Source: an uncultured Bacteroidales bacterium
Lineage (GTDB): Bacteria > Bacteroidota > Bacteroidia > Bacteroidales > F082
Assembly (NCBI GenBank): GCA_937906455.1
Contig: CALCYT010000016.1
Span: 1-58,630, forward strand
Direction of reading: 5' to 3'
Length of the DNA: 58,630 nucleotides
Made by a program: the position numbers and the translations under genes. Position 1 is the first letter of the stretch; each line of letters starts with the position of its first letter. This document shows positions 22,469 to 30,930 of the stretch, one piece after another. The notes beneath the pieces were generated by a model. The model was not told the origin of the DNA. It saw only the letters and a list, made by a program, of their open reading frames with translations, and ran no database searches.

Positions 22469-24994
22469 TTATTCCACAACAATTCTCTTTATTGTTTGTC
22501 TTCCATCGCAATTGACATTGATGAAATAAATTCCCGGCTCAATATCTTTCACGTTGATTACCAATGTGTTAACGGCAGTCATCATGACTTGCCCCTGAAC
22601 ATTGACGATTGTCACCTCAAGATTGGTGAAGTCGGTCAACCCGTTTATATTGATGACTGAAGACGTTGGATTCGGGTAAACCGACACCTTGTTTGATTCG
22701 TTTTCATCAACATCAGTGTCGTCGATGACCGTGAATGTCACTGATGCCGATACTGTTTCCGAGCCGTCTGTCACTGTCACGGTGTAGGTGAAATCGCCGC
22801 CTTCTGTTGCAGTGAACACCGGGTTTTGCGCCGTGGCGTCGTCGAGATTATCGGCAGGCGACCACAGGTAAGTGTATGAGTATAAGCCACCTGAGGCGTT
22901 TGCATGCAGACGATTTGTCTCACCTATGAGTATGGTGTCGTTTTCAACGTTTGCCGTCACTTCCATCGGCACGCCCAAGCATCTGACGCTTGCCACCCAT
23001 CCTTCTTTTGTCACGCTGCTGTCGGAGGTAAACCTGAATGTCAACGCGCCGGCCGCATTGGTGGCGGTGACCACGCCGGGGGTGTTGCCGCCGCAATATT
23101 GCCCGATTTGGGTGGCCGTCGTAGAAGTGCCGTCGTAGATATACAAATAGTCGTAGTTGGTCTCCGTGTCAAACGAGATGAATGTCACCTCTATGAGACC
23201 GCCTTCCGTGGCCGGCATGAACGTCATTGTCAGATCTTTGTTGTTGCCGTAGTTTGACGACGGTCCGCCGTCATCGTAAAACAATGCGCTACAAGTCGTG
23301 ATTGTTGTGTTTTGCATGTTATACGCCTCGACGACTGAGATGTAGTTAGGCATATATTTCGTGTCGCTCTCGCCATCGGCGTTGGTAACGGTGAGACGCA
23401 CTCCGAAGGTGCCCGCCTCGTTGTATGTCACCGTAGGGTTCAATACTGTTGACGTTGCAGGAGTGCCGCCTTCAAACTCCCATTCCCAGCTCACGAGTTG
23501 CGCGCCCCATGAGTTATCCGTGAAATGCACTGTTCCGCCAATATTTACGGTGGTGGCGTCAACGGTGAAGTCGGCGACTATGCCTTCCAATGCCACAAGT
23601 TGGACATCGAGTGTAATCGATTCATTATCAGTCACTGTTACCTGTGTCTCGTAAGCCTCGTAACCGTTTTTGGTGATTCTTACGTTATACGTCCCGGCCT
23701 TCACCGGACGATGGAAGTCGCCGGCAGGCAGTTGTGACGACACTGTTGAGTACTGATCGTCATGTCCCACCAAGGTGATTGTGGCACCACCTATCGGAGC
23801 CTTGGACTCGGCGTCAACCACTGTGCCGTGGATGCCGTTCAGACACTGGTTCATGAAGGCGAATATGGCATTCTTGTTATAGTTCCAGAAGTTAGGCAGT
23901 TGTGAGCCCGACACGAGTTTGGTGTTCGAGCATTCGATGGTAACCTCTCGGCATTGACGATAGCCGTTCATATAGTCCTGGCGACCTCCGCCTATCATGT
24001 ACCAGTCGGCACCATTGGTGATGCCGTTGTTAAGATAAGTCATGTAACTTGAGTTGACCAGATGCACAAGGTCGGCATATTCGCGGCACACGAGCTGATA
24101 CCATGCGTCGTCGGCATGAAGCGTGTGACTATTGTCCCAAGGATAGTTCATAACCTCCGCCCCACCATGATAGTTGGCACCCATCACGAATGCGTTCTCT
24201 TCGGCAAGTTGCATAAACCATTGTGTCTCAAGCTGGTATTCCTCACCATCAGGATGCGGTCCGCTGTGCGGGTCGGGGTAGTTGCGGTTCATATCAACAC
24301 CATTGGCGTTGTAACGTTGAGCACCGTTAACAGTGTTGTTTCCTCCATGATAGGTGCCGTCCGGGTTGGTGAGCGGTGAAATATACAAGTCGATATTGTC
24401 GAGCACGTTCTGGCATTCCGGCAGTGTCGGATTTTCAAGGATATAGTCGATTAAACGAAGCATCATAATCCAGCCGGTCGTCTCGTCGCCGTGAATCGTC
24501 GAAGTGTATAAGAACTTCGGCTTGCCCTCTGTCACGCCATTATTGATGTGAACTAACAGAATCTTACGGCCGCTCGACAGTGTCCCGAGGCATGAGACCT
24601 CACATTTGTCGGGGTGGTCGGCAGCGAATTGGTAAACCATTGATTCATAAGCCTCGTATGTCGGATATGAGTCCCAATCATATTCATCACGGTTTGAGCC
24701 GTCCCACATCTCGACCTCAAACAGCATTGAAGGAGGTGTTTGTAGTGTGACTTCATAGCCAAGTGCCTGAAATTCAGCAAATTTCTTGTTGTTGGCATAA
24801 GCCGTGACGACATTGCCGTCAACACGGTCAACCGAGATGGTCTTGGCAATCAGGGGGAGATTGTCGTTGCCATTCAATTCAAAAGTAAAATAATACTCGT
24901 TGCGTTCCTGCATGAGTTTGTCGAGGTCCTTTTCCTGCGCTGTCAAGCCGAAAGAAACGAACAACAAAAGGATAAGTAAAAGATTTTTTTTCAT
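22469..24994 (-). CDS. Secreted M14 zinc carboxypeptidase with PKD, CUB-like and T9SS domains
   Basis: An 841-residue secreted protein. Order: signal peptide (1-20), M14 peptidase domain (about 105-390), carboxypeptidase regulatory-like domain (about 395-470), PKD domain (VADFTVDATTVNIGGTVHF, about 472-555), CUB-like domain (TTCSALFYDDGGPSSNYGNN, about 560-665), a second PKD-like module, and a T9SS sorting domain from VSVYPNPTSS. Zinc ligands H168 and E171 lie in TIHGDE with a third His in NYHGGAEVMNYPWD. DMNRNYPD is the substrate-binding Asn-Arg pair, and EVTIECS holds the catalytic Glu. It lies 17 bp after dapA in the same direction. Confidence 0.94.
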   Translation of the reverse strand: MKKNLLLILLLFVSFGLTAQEKDLDKLMQERNEYYFTFELNGNDNLPLIAKTISVDRVDGNVVTAYANNKKFAEFQALGYEVTLQTPPSMLFEVEMWDGSNRDEYDWDSYPTYEAYESMVYQFAADHPDKCEVSCLGTLSSGRKILLVHINNGVTEGKPKFLYTSTIHGDETTGWIMMLRLIDYILENPTLPECQNVLDNIDLYISPLTNPDGTYHGGNNTVNGAQRYNANGVDMNRNYPDPHSGPHPDGEEYQLETQWFMQLAEENAFVMGANYHGGAEVMNYPWDNSHTLHADDAWYQLVCREYADLVHLVNSSYMTYLNNGITNGADWYMIGGGRQDYMNGYRQCREVTIECSNTKLVSGSQLPNFWNYNKNAIFAFMNQCLNGIHGTVVDAESKAPIGGATITLVGHDDQYSTVSSQLPAGDFHRPVKAGTYNVRITKNGYEAYETQVTVTDNESITLDVQLVALEGIVADFTVDATTVNIGGTVHFTDNSWGAQLVSWEWEFEGGTPATSTVLNPTVTYNEAGTFGVRLTVTNADGESDTKYMPNYISVVEAYNMQNTTITTCSALFYDDGGPSSNYGNNKDLTMTFMPATEGGLIEVTFISFDTETNYDYLYIYDGTSTTATQIGQYCGGNTPGVVTATNAAGALTFRFTSDSSVTKEGWVASVRCLGVPMEVTANVENDTILIGETNRLHANASGGLYSYTYLWSPADNLDDATAQNPVFTATEGGDFTYTVTVTDGSETVSASVTFTVIDDTDVDENESNKVSVYPNPTSSVININGLTDFTNLEVTIVNVQGQVMMTAVNTLVINVKDIEPGIYFINVNCDGRQTIKRIVVE

Positions 24995-25011
24995 TTTGTT
25001 AAAATTTAAAT

Positions 25012-25899
25012 TTATTTCAAATTGTTATCATATTCATTTTCAATCTCTTGTCGGATATTATCGTTGACTGGCACCAAAGGAAGGCGGAGCACATTCCGGC
25101 AGAGTCCGTTGTGAGCCATCAGTGCCTTGATGCCGGCCGGATTGCCGTCAGCGAATATCAAGCCATTCATTCTCAGCATCTTATAATGCAGTGCAAGAGC
25201 TTCTTTCTCATTGCCTTCGAGCATCTCATGAACCATCTTGCAGAATGGCTTAGGGTAGCCGTTGGCGGCCACTGAAATCACGCCTTTAGCACCGAGAGCC
25301 ATCATTGGTTGGGTGATGCCGTCGTCACCGGAAAGCACGGTGAAATCATAAGGTTTGTCGCGCAGTATCTCCATGATTTGCTGGATGTTACCCGACGCCT
25401 CTTTCACCGCCACTATATTCGGATGATGTGCAAGTTCCACTGTAGTGGCTGCTTGCAGGTTGACACCCACTCTTCCCGGCACATTGTAAAGCACCACCGG
25501 CACCGGCGAGGCGTCGGCCACAGCGGTGAAATGCGCCTTCATGCCACGCTGGTTGGGCTTGTTATAGTAAGGCACCACGCTCAATATCCCGTCAATACCC
25601 GTAAAGTCTTGGTTTTTAATACTTTCGAGCAGAGCGGCGGTGTTATTGCCACCCATCCCCAGGAGGATGGGGCAACGCGCGCCGGCAGCATCCACTATGG
25701 TCTTAACCACCATAGCCTTCTCGTCAGCGGTCATGGTCGGAGCCTCGGAAGTGGTGCCGAGAGCCACCAGAAAATCAGCGCCATTCTGCAAAATGACATC
25801 GACAATATTCCTTAACGAATGATAATCAACAGAATAATCATCGTTAAAAGGAGTTATCAAAGCCACTCCCGTACCTATAAACGGATTCTTTTTCATCAT
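25012..25899 (-). CDS. dapA: 4-hydroxy-tetrahydrodipicolinate synthase
   Basis: A 295-residue TIM-barrel aldolase condensing pyruvate with aspartate semialdehyde, the first committed step to diaminopimelate and lysine. The Schiff-base lysine is K166 (VAVKEASG), the tyrosine Y138 lies in VVLYNVPGR, and the GTTSEAPT loop binds the pyruvate carboxylate. The start overlaps the upstream DUF6913-like gene by 4 bp (ATGA), so they are coupled. The M14 peptidase gene follows 17 bp downstream. Confidence 0.96.
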   Translation of the reverse strand: MMKKNPFIGTGVALITPFNDDYSVDYHSLRNIVDVILQNGADFLVALGTTSEAPTMTADEKAMVVKTIVDAAGARCPILLGMGGNNTAALLESIKNQDFTGIDGILSVVPYYNKPNQRGMKAHFTAVADASPVPVVLYNVPGRVGVNLQAATTVELAHHPNIVAVKEASGNIQQIMEILRDKPYDFTVLSGDDGITQPMMALGAKGVISVAANGYPKPFCKMVHEMLEGNEKEALALHYKMLRMNGLIFADGNPAGIKALMAHNGLCRNVLRLPLVPVNDNIRQEIENEYDNNLK

Positions 25900-26426
25900 T
25901 TTCCTAATAACATCGACAGATATCTGTGCAAGATCCCTATCTGATTCAATATGCTGTCTTCTTTTTTTGAGTCAATAACCAAATCGTACAATTGCCGTGC
26001 CGTATTTCCGAACGTCACTCTGAACGAGCTGTTAATCAATGAGATGATGTAGTTATTCGTTTCCAAATCGTCAGATTTTCTCGAAAAGTCAACAACCATA
26101 TCAAACGACATATAGGCAATGGCTTCTTTTTTGTCCTTTTTTATCATTCCCCAAAAGTCGAAATCGTTTTTCGTGATAAAAAAGTAACGTTCCGTCTGCA
26201 TCACGGTGCCGGGCAAGGTATCGGCATAGACGATGAAGGTGTATCTCTTCATCACAAACACTTTCGACAGTGCCTGTTCTATCTCTTTATGGTGCTCAAA
26301 TTGGTCATTGTCAAGCACGACAGCCACCGACGGATATTTGTTCAAATCCGGCAACACGCAAGCTTTTCTCCTTTTCAGGAATCTGCCTACAGCTCGATGT
26401 CTAAAAAACTTTACAACAGCCTTCAT
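25896..26426 (-). CDS. DUF6913-like protein of unknown function
   Basis: A 176-residue protein from the ATG at 26424-26426. It has a basic N-terminus (KFFRHRAVGRFLKRRK), then a single alpha/beta domain with SVAVVLDNDQ, YFFITKNDFDFWG, MVVDFSRKSDDLETNNYIISLINSSFRVTFG and YDLVIDSKKE. The pattern resembles Bacteroidota DUF6913; no function is known to me. A longer frame from 26498 exists, but the TATCTTTG promoter (26454-26461, minus strand) lies between, so the short start is right. It overlaps dapA by 4 bp. Confidence 0.8.
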   Translation of the reverse strand: MKAVVKFFRHRAVGRFLKRRKACVLPDLNKYPSVAVVLDNDQFEHHKEIEQALSKVFVMKRYTFIVYADTLPGTVMQTERYFFITKNDFDFWGMIKKDKKEAIAYMSFDMVVDFSRKSDDLETNNYIISLINSSFRVTFGNTARQLYDLVIDSKKEDSILNQIGILHRYLSMLLGK

Positions 26427-26453
26427 AACCGTGATGCTCCACAAAATAGCTTG

Positions 26454-26461
26454 CAAAGATA
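26454..26461 (-). promoter_or_regulatory. Promoter -7 element of the DUF6913-like/dapA operon
   Basis: The minus strand reads TATCTTTG followed by C, 27 bases before the ATG that ends at 26426. It excludes the ATG at 26498 as start. Confidence 0.72.
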
Positions 26462-26513
26462 CTAAATTTATGTATAACGATGATATTTTTTTCGTCATAT
26501 GAGATGATTTTTT

Positions 26514-26521
26514 TATCTTTG
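26514..26521 (+). promoter_or_regulatory. Promoter -7 element of the MBL hydrolase gene
   Basis: TATCTTTG followed by C lies 18 bases before the ATG at 26540 and excludes the upstream in-frame ATG at 26480. It is divergent from the DUF6913-like promoter, about 52 bp away. Confidence 0.72.
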
Positions 26522-26539
26522 CGTCGTTTTTTCACGACT

Positions 26540-27322
26540 ATGATGAAGGTTACCATATTAGGTTGCGGCACCTCGCAGGGTGTTCCTGTAATTGGCTGTA
26601 ATTGTGACGTTTGCAGGTCAACAGACCCTCGTGACAAGCGTCTGCGCACGTCCATTCTTATCCAGACAGACCACACGACGATATGTGTTGACGCGGGTCC
26701 TGATTTCCGTCAGCAGATGCTTCGTGAGAACGTCCGGCATATAGATGCCATACTTATCACTCATCATCACAAGGATCACATTGGCGGTCTTGACGACGTG
26801 AGGTCATTCAATTTCCTGCAGAACATCTCGATGCCGATTTATGCCTCGCCTGAAGCCCAAGAAGAGATAAAGCGCGAGTACTCTTATGCTTTTGTTGACA
26901 AAAATGAGTTATACCCCGGTGCCCCGACATATTCGCTCATCGACATAGTAGAGGACAAGCCTATCGTTATCAATGAGTTATCAATAATGCCGATACCATT
27001 GTTGCATCTCAAGATGTTATGTTACGCTTTTCGCATAGGCAATTTCGCATACGTCACCGACTTCCATTACATCTCCGACGAGAGTCTCAAAAAGCTCGAA
27101 GGTGTTGAATATCTTATCATTGAGGCTCTGCGCCACGAGAAGCATTACTCTCACATAAGCCTTCCGGAGGCCATCGGGATAGCCCGTCATCTTAATGTGA
27201 AAAAAGCATGGTTCACCCACATCAGCCATTCCATGGGGAAGGCCGAGGATGTCAACAAGACATTGCCGTCGAACATGATGTTAGCCTATGACGGACTGAG
27301 CATCACGATAGAAAACGACTAA
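26540..27322 (+). CDS. MBL-fold metallo-hydrolase (PhnP/RNase Z-like)
   Basis: A 260-residue metallo-beta-lactamase-fold hydrolase. Visible are the GCGTSQGVPVIGCNCDVCRSTDPRD start typical of the PhnP-like branch with its extra cysteines, the metal motif THHHKDHIGGLDDVR, YVTDFHY for the later Asp, and WFTHISHSM with the last His. PhnP-like proteins are phosphodiesterases; the substrate here is not predictable, and no phn genes are near. Two adjacent ATGs (26540, 26543) follow the promoter. The 3' end overlaps the convergent zinc-ribbon gene by 42 bp. Confidence 0.92.
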   Translation: MMKVTILGCGTSQGVPVIGCNCDVCRSTDPRDKRLRTSILIQTDHTTICVDAGPDFRQQMLRENVRHIDAILITHHHKDHIGGLDDVRSFNFLQNISMPIYASPEAQEEIKREYSYAFVDKNELYPGAPTYSLIDIVEDKPIVINELSIMPIPLLHLKMLCYAFRIGNFAYVTDFHYISDESLKKLEGVEYLIIEALRHEKHYSHISLPEAIGIARHLNVKKAWFTHISHSMGKAEDVNKTLPSNMMLAYDGLSITIEND

Positions 27323-27673
27323 GCTCACTTTTTCGTCATCATCGATGCTATACGCCTGATCATAAACAAGATAGTAAAGCTTCCCTTTCTTGGTTTTATG
27401 AATACCGGTGAAACAATTGAAATCAAATTCCAGTTCTTCAAGACACCTCTTTGTGACCGACGTTCTCCCGAAAGGATTTACAGTCCTGAGGATTCCTCGG
27501 TTTTTCAGCAGAATCTTGTTGATGGCGCGGATATATGTCTTCTGCTCATTGTTGACTCTATAGTAGAAATTATTTCTACATTTGTCATCGCAGAAAACCT
27601 TGTCAGTCCGCCCGACAATTATTCTGTTGCAATACGGACATTTTTTTGTGATTTTTAAATTGGTCTCATTCAT
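27281..27673 (-). CDS. Small zinc-ribbon protein of unknown function
   Basis: A 130-residue protein with an N-terminal zinc ribbon, CPYCNRIIVGRTDKVFCDDKC (four cysteines at about 12, 15, 28, 32), followed by RNNFYYRVNNEQ and a helical/beta domain with INKILLKNRGIL, FNCFTGIHKTKKGKLYY. Similar short proteins are common in Bacteroidota and sometimes labelled DUF2116-type ribbons; function unknown. It is last in the argS-rsmE-DUF4159 run (26 bp after DUF4159). Its end overlaps the MBL gene tail-to-tail by 42 bp, with coding on both strands. Confidence 0.82.
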   Translation of the reverse strand: MNETNLKITKKCPYCNRIIVGRTDKVFCDDKCRNNFYYRVNNEQKTYIRAINKILLKNRGILRTVNPFGRTSVTKRCLEELEFDFNCFTGIHKTKKGKLYYLVYDQAYSIDDDEKVSLVVFYRDAQSVIG

Positions 27674-27699
27674 TTTGAAGATTTTAGTTAAACAATATG

Positions 27700-28350
27700 T
27701 TATTGAGTAAACACGTATTGTATGATATTTGCGCCCATTCTCAGAGCTTTCAGTCGCACCTCGTCGGAGTCTTTATGCACCCGTTGGTCTTCCCAGCCGT
27801 CACCGAGGTCGCATTCGTAGGTGAAGAGGCAAATCAGGCGGCCTTCATAAATCATTGCGAACGCCTGCGGTGTCTTGAGGTCATGTTCATGAATCTTCGG
27901 CAGTCCGTTGGGAAACGCGTAAGGTTCCTTGAATATCTCATGTGAATAAGGCAGCTCCACCCATTCCAGTTCAGGAAACACTTTTTGCATCTGCGGCATA
28001 ACGAAGTCCTTCATTCCGTAGTTGTCATCGATATGCAGGAAACCTCCTGCCAGCAGGTAGTTTCGCAGGTTGTCGCATTCCGCCTTGTCGAATGTCACGT
28101 TACCGTGACCTGTCATATGCACAAAGGGATAGTTGAAGATATCGGGGCTTCCCGCCTCCACCGTCGCCACGTTAGGGTTCAGGTCGGTATGCAGTTCTTG
28201 GTTGCAGAACTTCACAAGATTAGGCAACGACGTAGGGTTGGCATACCAGTCGCCGCCGCCTCTGTATTTGAGGAGTGCTATCTGTGTCTGCTGGGCGAAA
28301 GCACCCATTGTAAGAAGCATGAAAACGGCCACAAGCAACTTTTTCATCAT
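27700..28350 (-). CDS. DUF4159 exported protein
   Basis: From the ATG at 28348-28350 the protein has 216 residues: signal peptide (MMKKLLVAVFMLLTMGAFAQ), then the DUF4159 domain with LLKYRGGGDWYANPTSLPNL, YPFVHMTGHGNVTF, LLAGGFLHIDDNYGM, LPYSHEIF and LICLFTYECDLGDGWED. The fold is related to glutamine-amidotransferase-like proteins; no function is established to my knowledge. The start overlaps the rsmE stop (ATGA), which selects it over the ATG at 28386. Confidence 0.9.
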   Translation of the reverse strand: MMKKLLVAVFMLLTMGAFAQQTQIALLKYRGGGDWYANPTSLPNLVKFCNQELHTDLNPNVATVEAGSPDIFNYPFVHMTGHGNVTFDKAECDNLRNYLLAGGFLHIDDNYGMKDFVMPQMQKVFPELEWVELPYSHEIFKEPYAFPNGLPKIHEHDLKTPQAFAMIYEGRLICLFTYECDLGDGWEDQRVHKDSDEVRLKALRMGANIIQYVFTQ

Positions 28351-29057
28351 TTTCTCATTTGGTTTATCAGTTGCACTGTATGGCATGCGACCACTGCCGC
28401 CGTCTCAGTCCGCAGTCTGGCCTCGCCGAGGCTGACCGGCACGAAGCCGTTGTCTTTTGCCAGCTGCACCTCTTCAGGGCTGAAGTCACCCTCCGGACCG
28501 ATAAGCACCAAGGCGTTTTGTCCTTTCTCGTATTTATCGCACAAGAGGTCTGTCACATCGTCGTCAATCCAGGCGATGAACTTTTGGCCGTCAAAAGGCT
28601 GTTGCACCATCTTGTTAAAGTCCGTAACGTCTTCTATCTCAGGCAGTCTTGATTTTATCGACTGTTTCATCGCGGCTATCATCACCTTACGGAAACGCTC
28701 CACGTTAGCCACACGGCGCTCGGAATGGCATGAAGCGAACAGTTGCACTTTGTCTATACCTATCTCCGTGGCTTTTTCAAGGAACCATTCTGTTCGCTCG
28801 TTGAGCTTTGTCGGGGCTATAGCTATCTCGAGTCTGAACGTCTTGTTATCGTATCCGGCGCGTTTGTTCGACAGGCACGCCACTGCTCTTTTCGGGTGTG
28901 CCTCCACCAGTTCGGCGTCGTATAACGAGCCTTTGCCGTCGGTGACGCAGAAACGGTCTCCTGCCTGCATCCTCAGAACCTTGACACAGTGTCTTGACTC
29001 CTCCTCAGGGAAGGAGACCATTCCATCATTAGCGTCCGGTAAATAAAAAACGTTCAT
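28347..29057 (-). CDS. rsmE: 16S rRNA (uracil-1498-N3)-methyltransferase RsmE
   Basis: A 236-residue SPOUT methyltransferase with an N-terminal PUA-like domain (SRHCVKVLRMQAGDRFCVTDGKGSLYDAEL) and C-terminal knot motifs ALVLIGPEGDFSPEEV and VSLGEARLRTETAAV. It methylates U1498 of 16S rRNA using S-adenosylmethionine. It lies 11 bp after argS and overlaps the DUF4159 gene by 4 bp. Confidence 0.95.
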   Translation of the reverse strand: MNVFYLPDANDGMVSFPEEESRHCVKVLRMQAGDRFCVTDGKGSLYDAELVEAHPKRAVACLSNKRAGYDNKTFRLEIAIAPTKLNERTEWFLEKATEIGIDKVQLFASCHSERRVANVERFRKVMIAAMKQSIKSRLPEIEDVTDFNKMVQQPFDGQKFIAWIDDDVTDLLCDKYEKGQNALVLIGPEGDFSPEEVQLAKDNGFVPVSLGEARLRTETAAVVACHTVQLINQMRK

Positions 29058-29068
29058 TTCCGTTATTT

Positions 29069-30880
29069 TTACATCCTTTCCGGCATCTGCATGCCAAGCA
29101 AATCGCCGGCATTACGCAACAGACGCGCCGTCATTGCCGCCAGCTGCAATCTGAACACTCTGCGTCTCTCATCCTGTTCCTTCAAGATAGTGCATTCCTG
29201 GTAGAACTGGTTGAATCCTTTGCACAGGTCGTAGATATAATTGGCAATCATGGCGGGGCTGCGGTTTGTCGCTGCTTGTTCAAGTACTGACGGCCATGTG
29301 TGAATATTGGTCAGCAACGCCTTCTCTTCGGGCAATATACTCTCGACATCCACCGTGTCGCCGGCTTTTATGCCGGCCTCGTCTGCTTTACGCAGCACCG
29401 AGCATATACGTGCATGTGTATATTGTATGAAAGAGCCGGTGTTACCGTTGAAATCGATAGATTCTTTCGGGTCGAAAAGCATCGTTTTCTTCGGGTCAAC
29501 CTTCAGTATGAAATACTTGAGAGCGCCAAGTCCTATGATATGATACAGCTTGTTCGCCTCTTCGTCTGTCAGTCCATGGGCTTTCCCTAATTCTTCCGAC
29601 ACATTTTTCGCCGTCGCGACCATCTCGTCCATCAAGTCATCGGCATCGACAACGGTGCCTTCGCGTGACTTCATCTTTCCGCTTGGCAACTCAACCATAC
29701 CGTAAGACAGATGCTCAATGTCGTTACCCCATTCGAAGCCCAGTCTGACGAGCACACGTTTCAGCACATCGAAGTGATAGTTCTGCTCGTTGCCCACCAC
29801 ATAAATCAGTTTCTTCGGATGGAACTCGTCATAACGCAGCTGAGCCGTCCCAAGGTCTTGAGTCATATAAACGGACGTGCCGTCTCTGCGAAGCAACAGT
29901 TTCTCGTCGAGACCCTCATCACGGAGGTCACACCACACCGAGTTGTCATCTCTTTGATACAGAACGCCTTTCTTCAAGCCATCCATCACAGTACTCTTAC
30001 CGAGCAGGTAAGTCTGCGACTCGTAATAAATCTTGTCGAACGACACTCCGAGACGTTTGTACGTCACATCAAAGCCTTGATACACCCAGTTATTCATCAT
30101 CTCCCAAAGTTCACGCACCTCTTTGTCACCTGCCTCCCATTTGCGAAGCATCTCGCGTGTCTCCTGCATCAGCGGCGAAGCGTTTTCCGCCTCTGCCTTG
30201 GCTTTCTCCTTGGCGTCGTCGTCAAGTTCATCATAATTTGCAGGCAGCAGACTCTTCACTTCTTCCTTGAAATGCTTGTCGAACATCACGTAGAAGTCGC
30301 CAATAAGATGGTCACCTTTCTTCCCCGTCGATTCCGGAGTGCATCCGTCACCCCACTTCTGCCAAGCAATCATGCTCTTGCAGATATGAATACCGCGGTC
30401 GTTCACGAGGTTCACCCGAACCACATTTTCGCCGTTGGCTTTAAGGATCTCACTCACGCTCCATCCCAGCAAGTTGTTACGGATATGACCAAGATGCAAA
30501 GGCTTGTTGGTGTTTGGAGAGGAATACTCCACCACCACCGGTCGTCCTGAAACCTCTTTTCTTCCGAAGTACTCATTCTGATGATTCTTCTGCATGAAAT
30601 CAATCCAATAGCTGTCTGATATCAAAAGATTGAGGAAGCCTTTCACCACGTTGAATTTGGCTATGAATGAGCTTATACGCATCATCTCCGTCCCTATCTC
30701 GTCAGCGAGAGATTCAGGGGCTTTCCCTGCCAATTTGGCAAACGGGAACACCACAATGGTGACGTCGCCTTCAAATTCGGCTCGTGTTTTCTGGAAGCTG
30801 ACATTCTGGGCAGGTGGCTCCTGTCCGTAAAGCTTCTTGAAAGCATCAACAAAAAGTTGTTTCAAAATCAATTCCAGCAT
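29069..30880 (-). CDS. argS: Arginyl-tRNA synthetase
   Basis: A class I synthetase of 603 residues from the ATG at 30878-30880. Order: N-terminal additional domain (1-110), catalytic domain with SSPNTNKPLHLGHIRNN (HIGH motif HLGH), the KMSKS loop as LPSGKMKSREGTVV, and the DALR anticodon-binding domain at the end (QYTHARICSVLRKA onward). The promoter box at 30908-30915 overlaps the longer frame's start (30910), so the shorter start is used. It is first in the argS-rsmE-DUF4159-zinc ribbon operon. Confidence 0.96.
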   Translation of the reverse strand: MLELILKQLFVDAFKKLYGQEPPAQNVSFQKTRAEFEGDVTIVVFPFAKLAGKAPESLADEIGTEMMRISSFIAKFNVVKGFLNLLISDSYWIDFMQKNHQNEYFGRKEVSGRPVVVEYSSPNTNKPLHLGHIRNNLLGWSVSEILKANGENVVRVNLVNDRGIHICKSMIAWQKWGDGCTPESTGKKGDHLIGDFYVMFDKHFKEEVKSLLPANYDELDDDAKEKAKAEAENASPLMQETREMLRKWEAGDKEVRELWEMMNNWVYQGFDVTYKRLGVSFDKIYYESQTYLLGKSTVMDGLKKGVLYQRDDNSVWCDLRDEGLDEKLLLRRDGTSVYMTQDLGTAQLRYDEFHPKKLIYVVGNEQNYHFDVLKRVLVRLGFEWGNDIEHLSYGMVELPSGKMKSREGTVVDADDLMDEMVATAKNVSEELGKAHGLTDEEANKLYHIIGLGALKYFILKVDPKKTMLFDPKESIDFNGNTGSFIQYTHARICSVLRKADEAGIKAGDTVDVESILPEEKALLTNIHTWPSVLEQAATNRSPAMIANYIYDLCKGFNQFYQECTILKEQDERRRVFRLQLAAMTARLLRNAGDLLGMQMPERM

Positions 30881-30907
30881 AGTACAAAACTTTATAATAT
30901 CCGGGTG

Positions 30908-30915
30908 CAAAAATA
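30908..30915 (-). promoter_or_regulatory. Promoter -7 element of argS
   Basis: The minus strand reads TATTTTTG followed by C, 27 bases before the argS ATG. It lies in the 50-bp gap after the RHS gene, so argS does not depend on the RHS operon. Confidence 0.72.
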
Positions 30916-30930
30916 GTAAAAAAACGCTAA

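Noticed and set aside
26427..26498. N-terminal extension of the DUF6913-like protein
   Set aside because: The promoter box at 26454-26461 lies inside the proposed extension.
30881..30910. ATG at 30910 as argS start
   Set aside because: It overlaps the -7 box; the ATG at 30880 gives the normal N-terminus.
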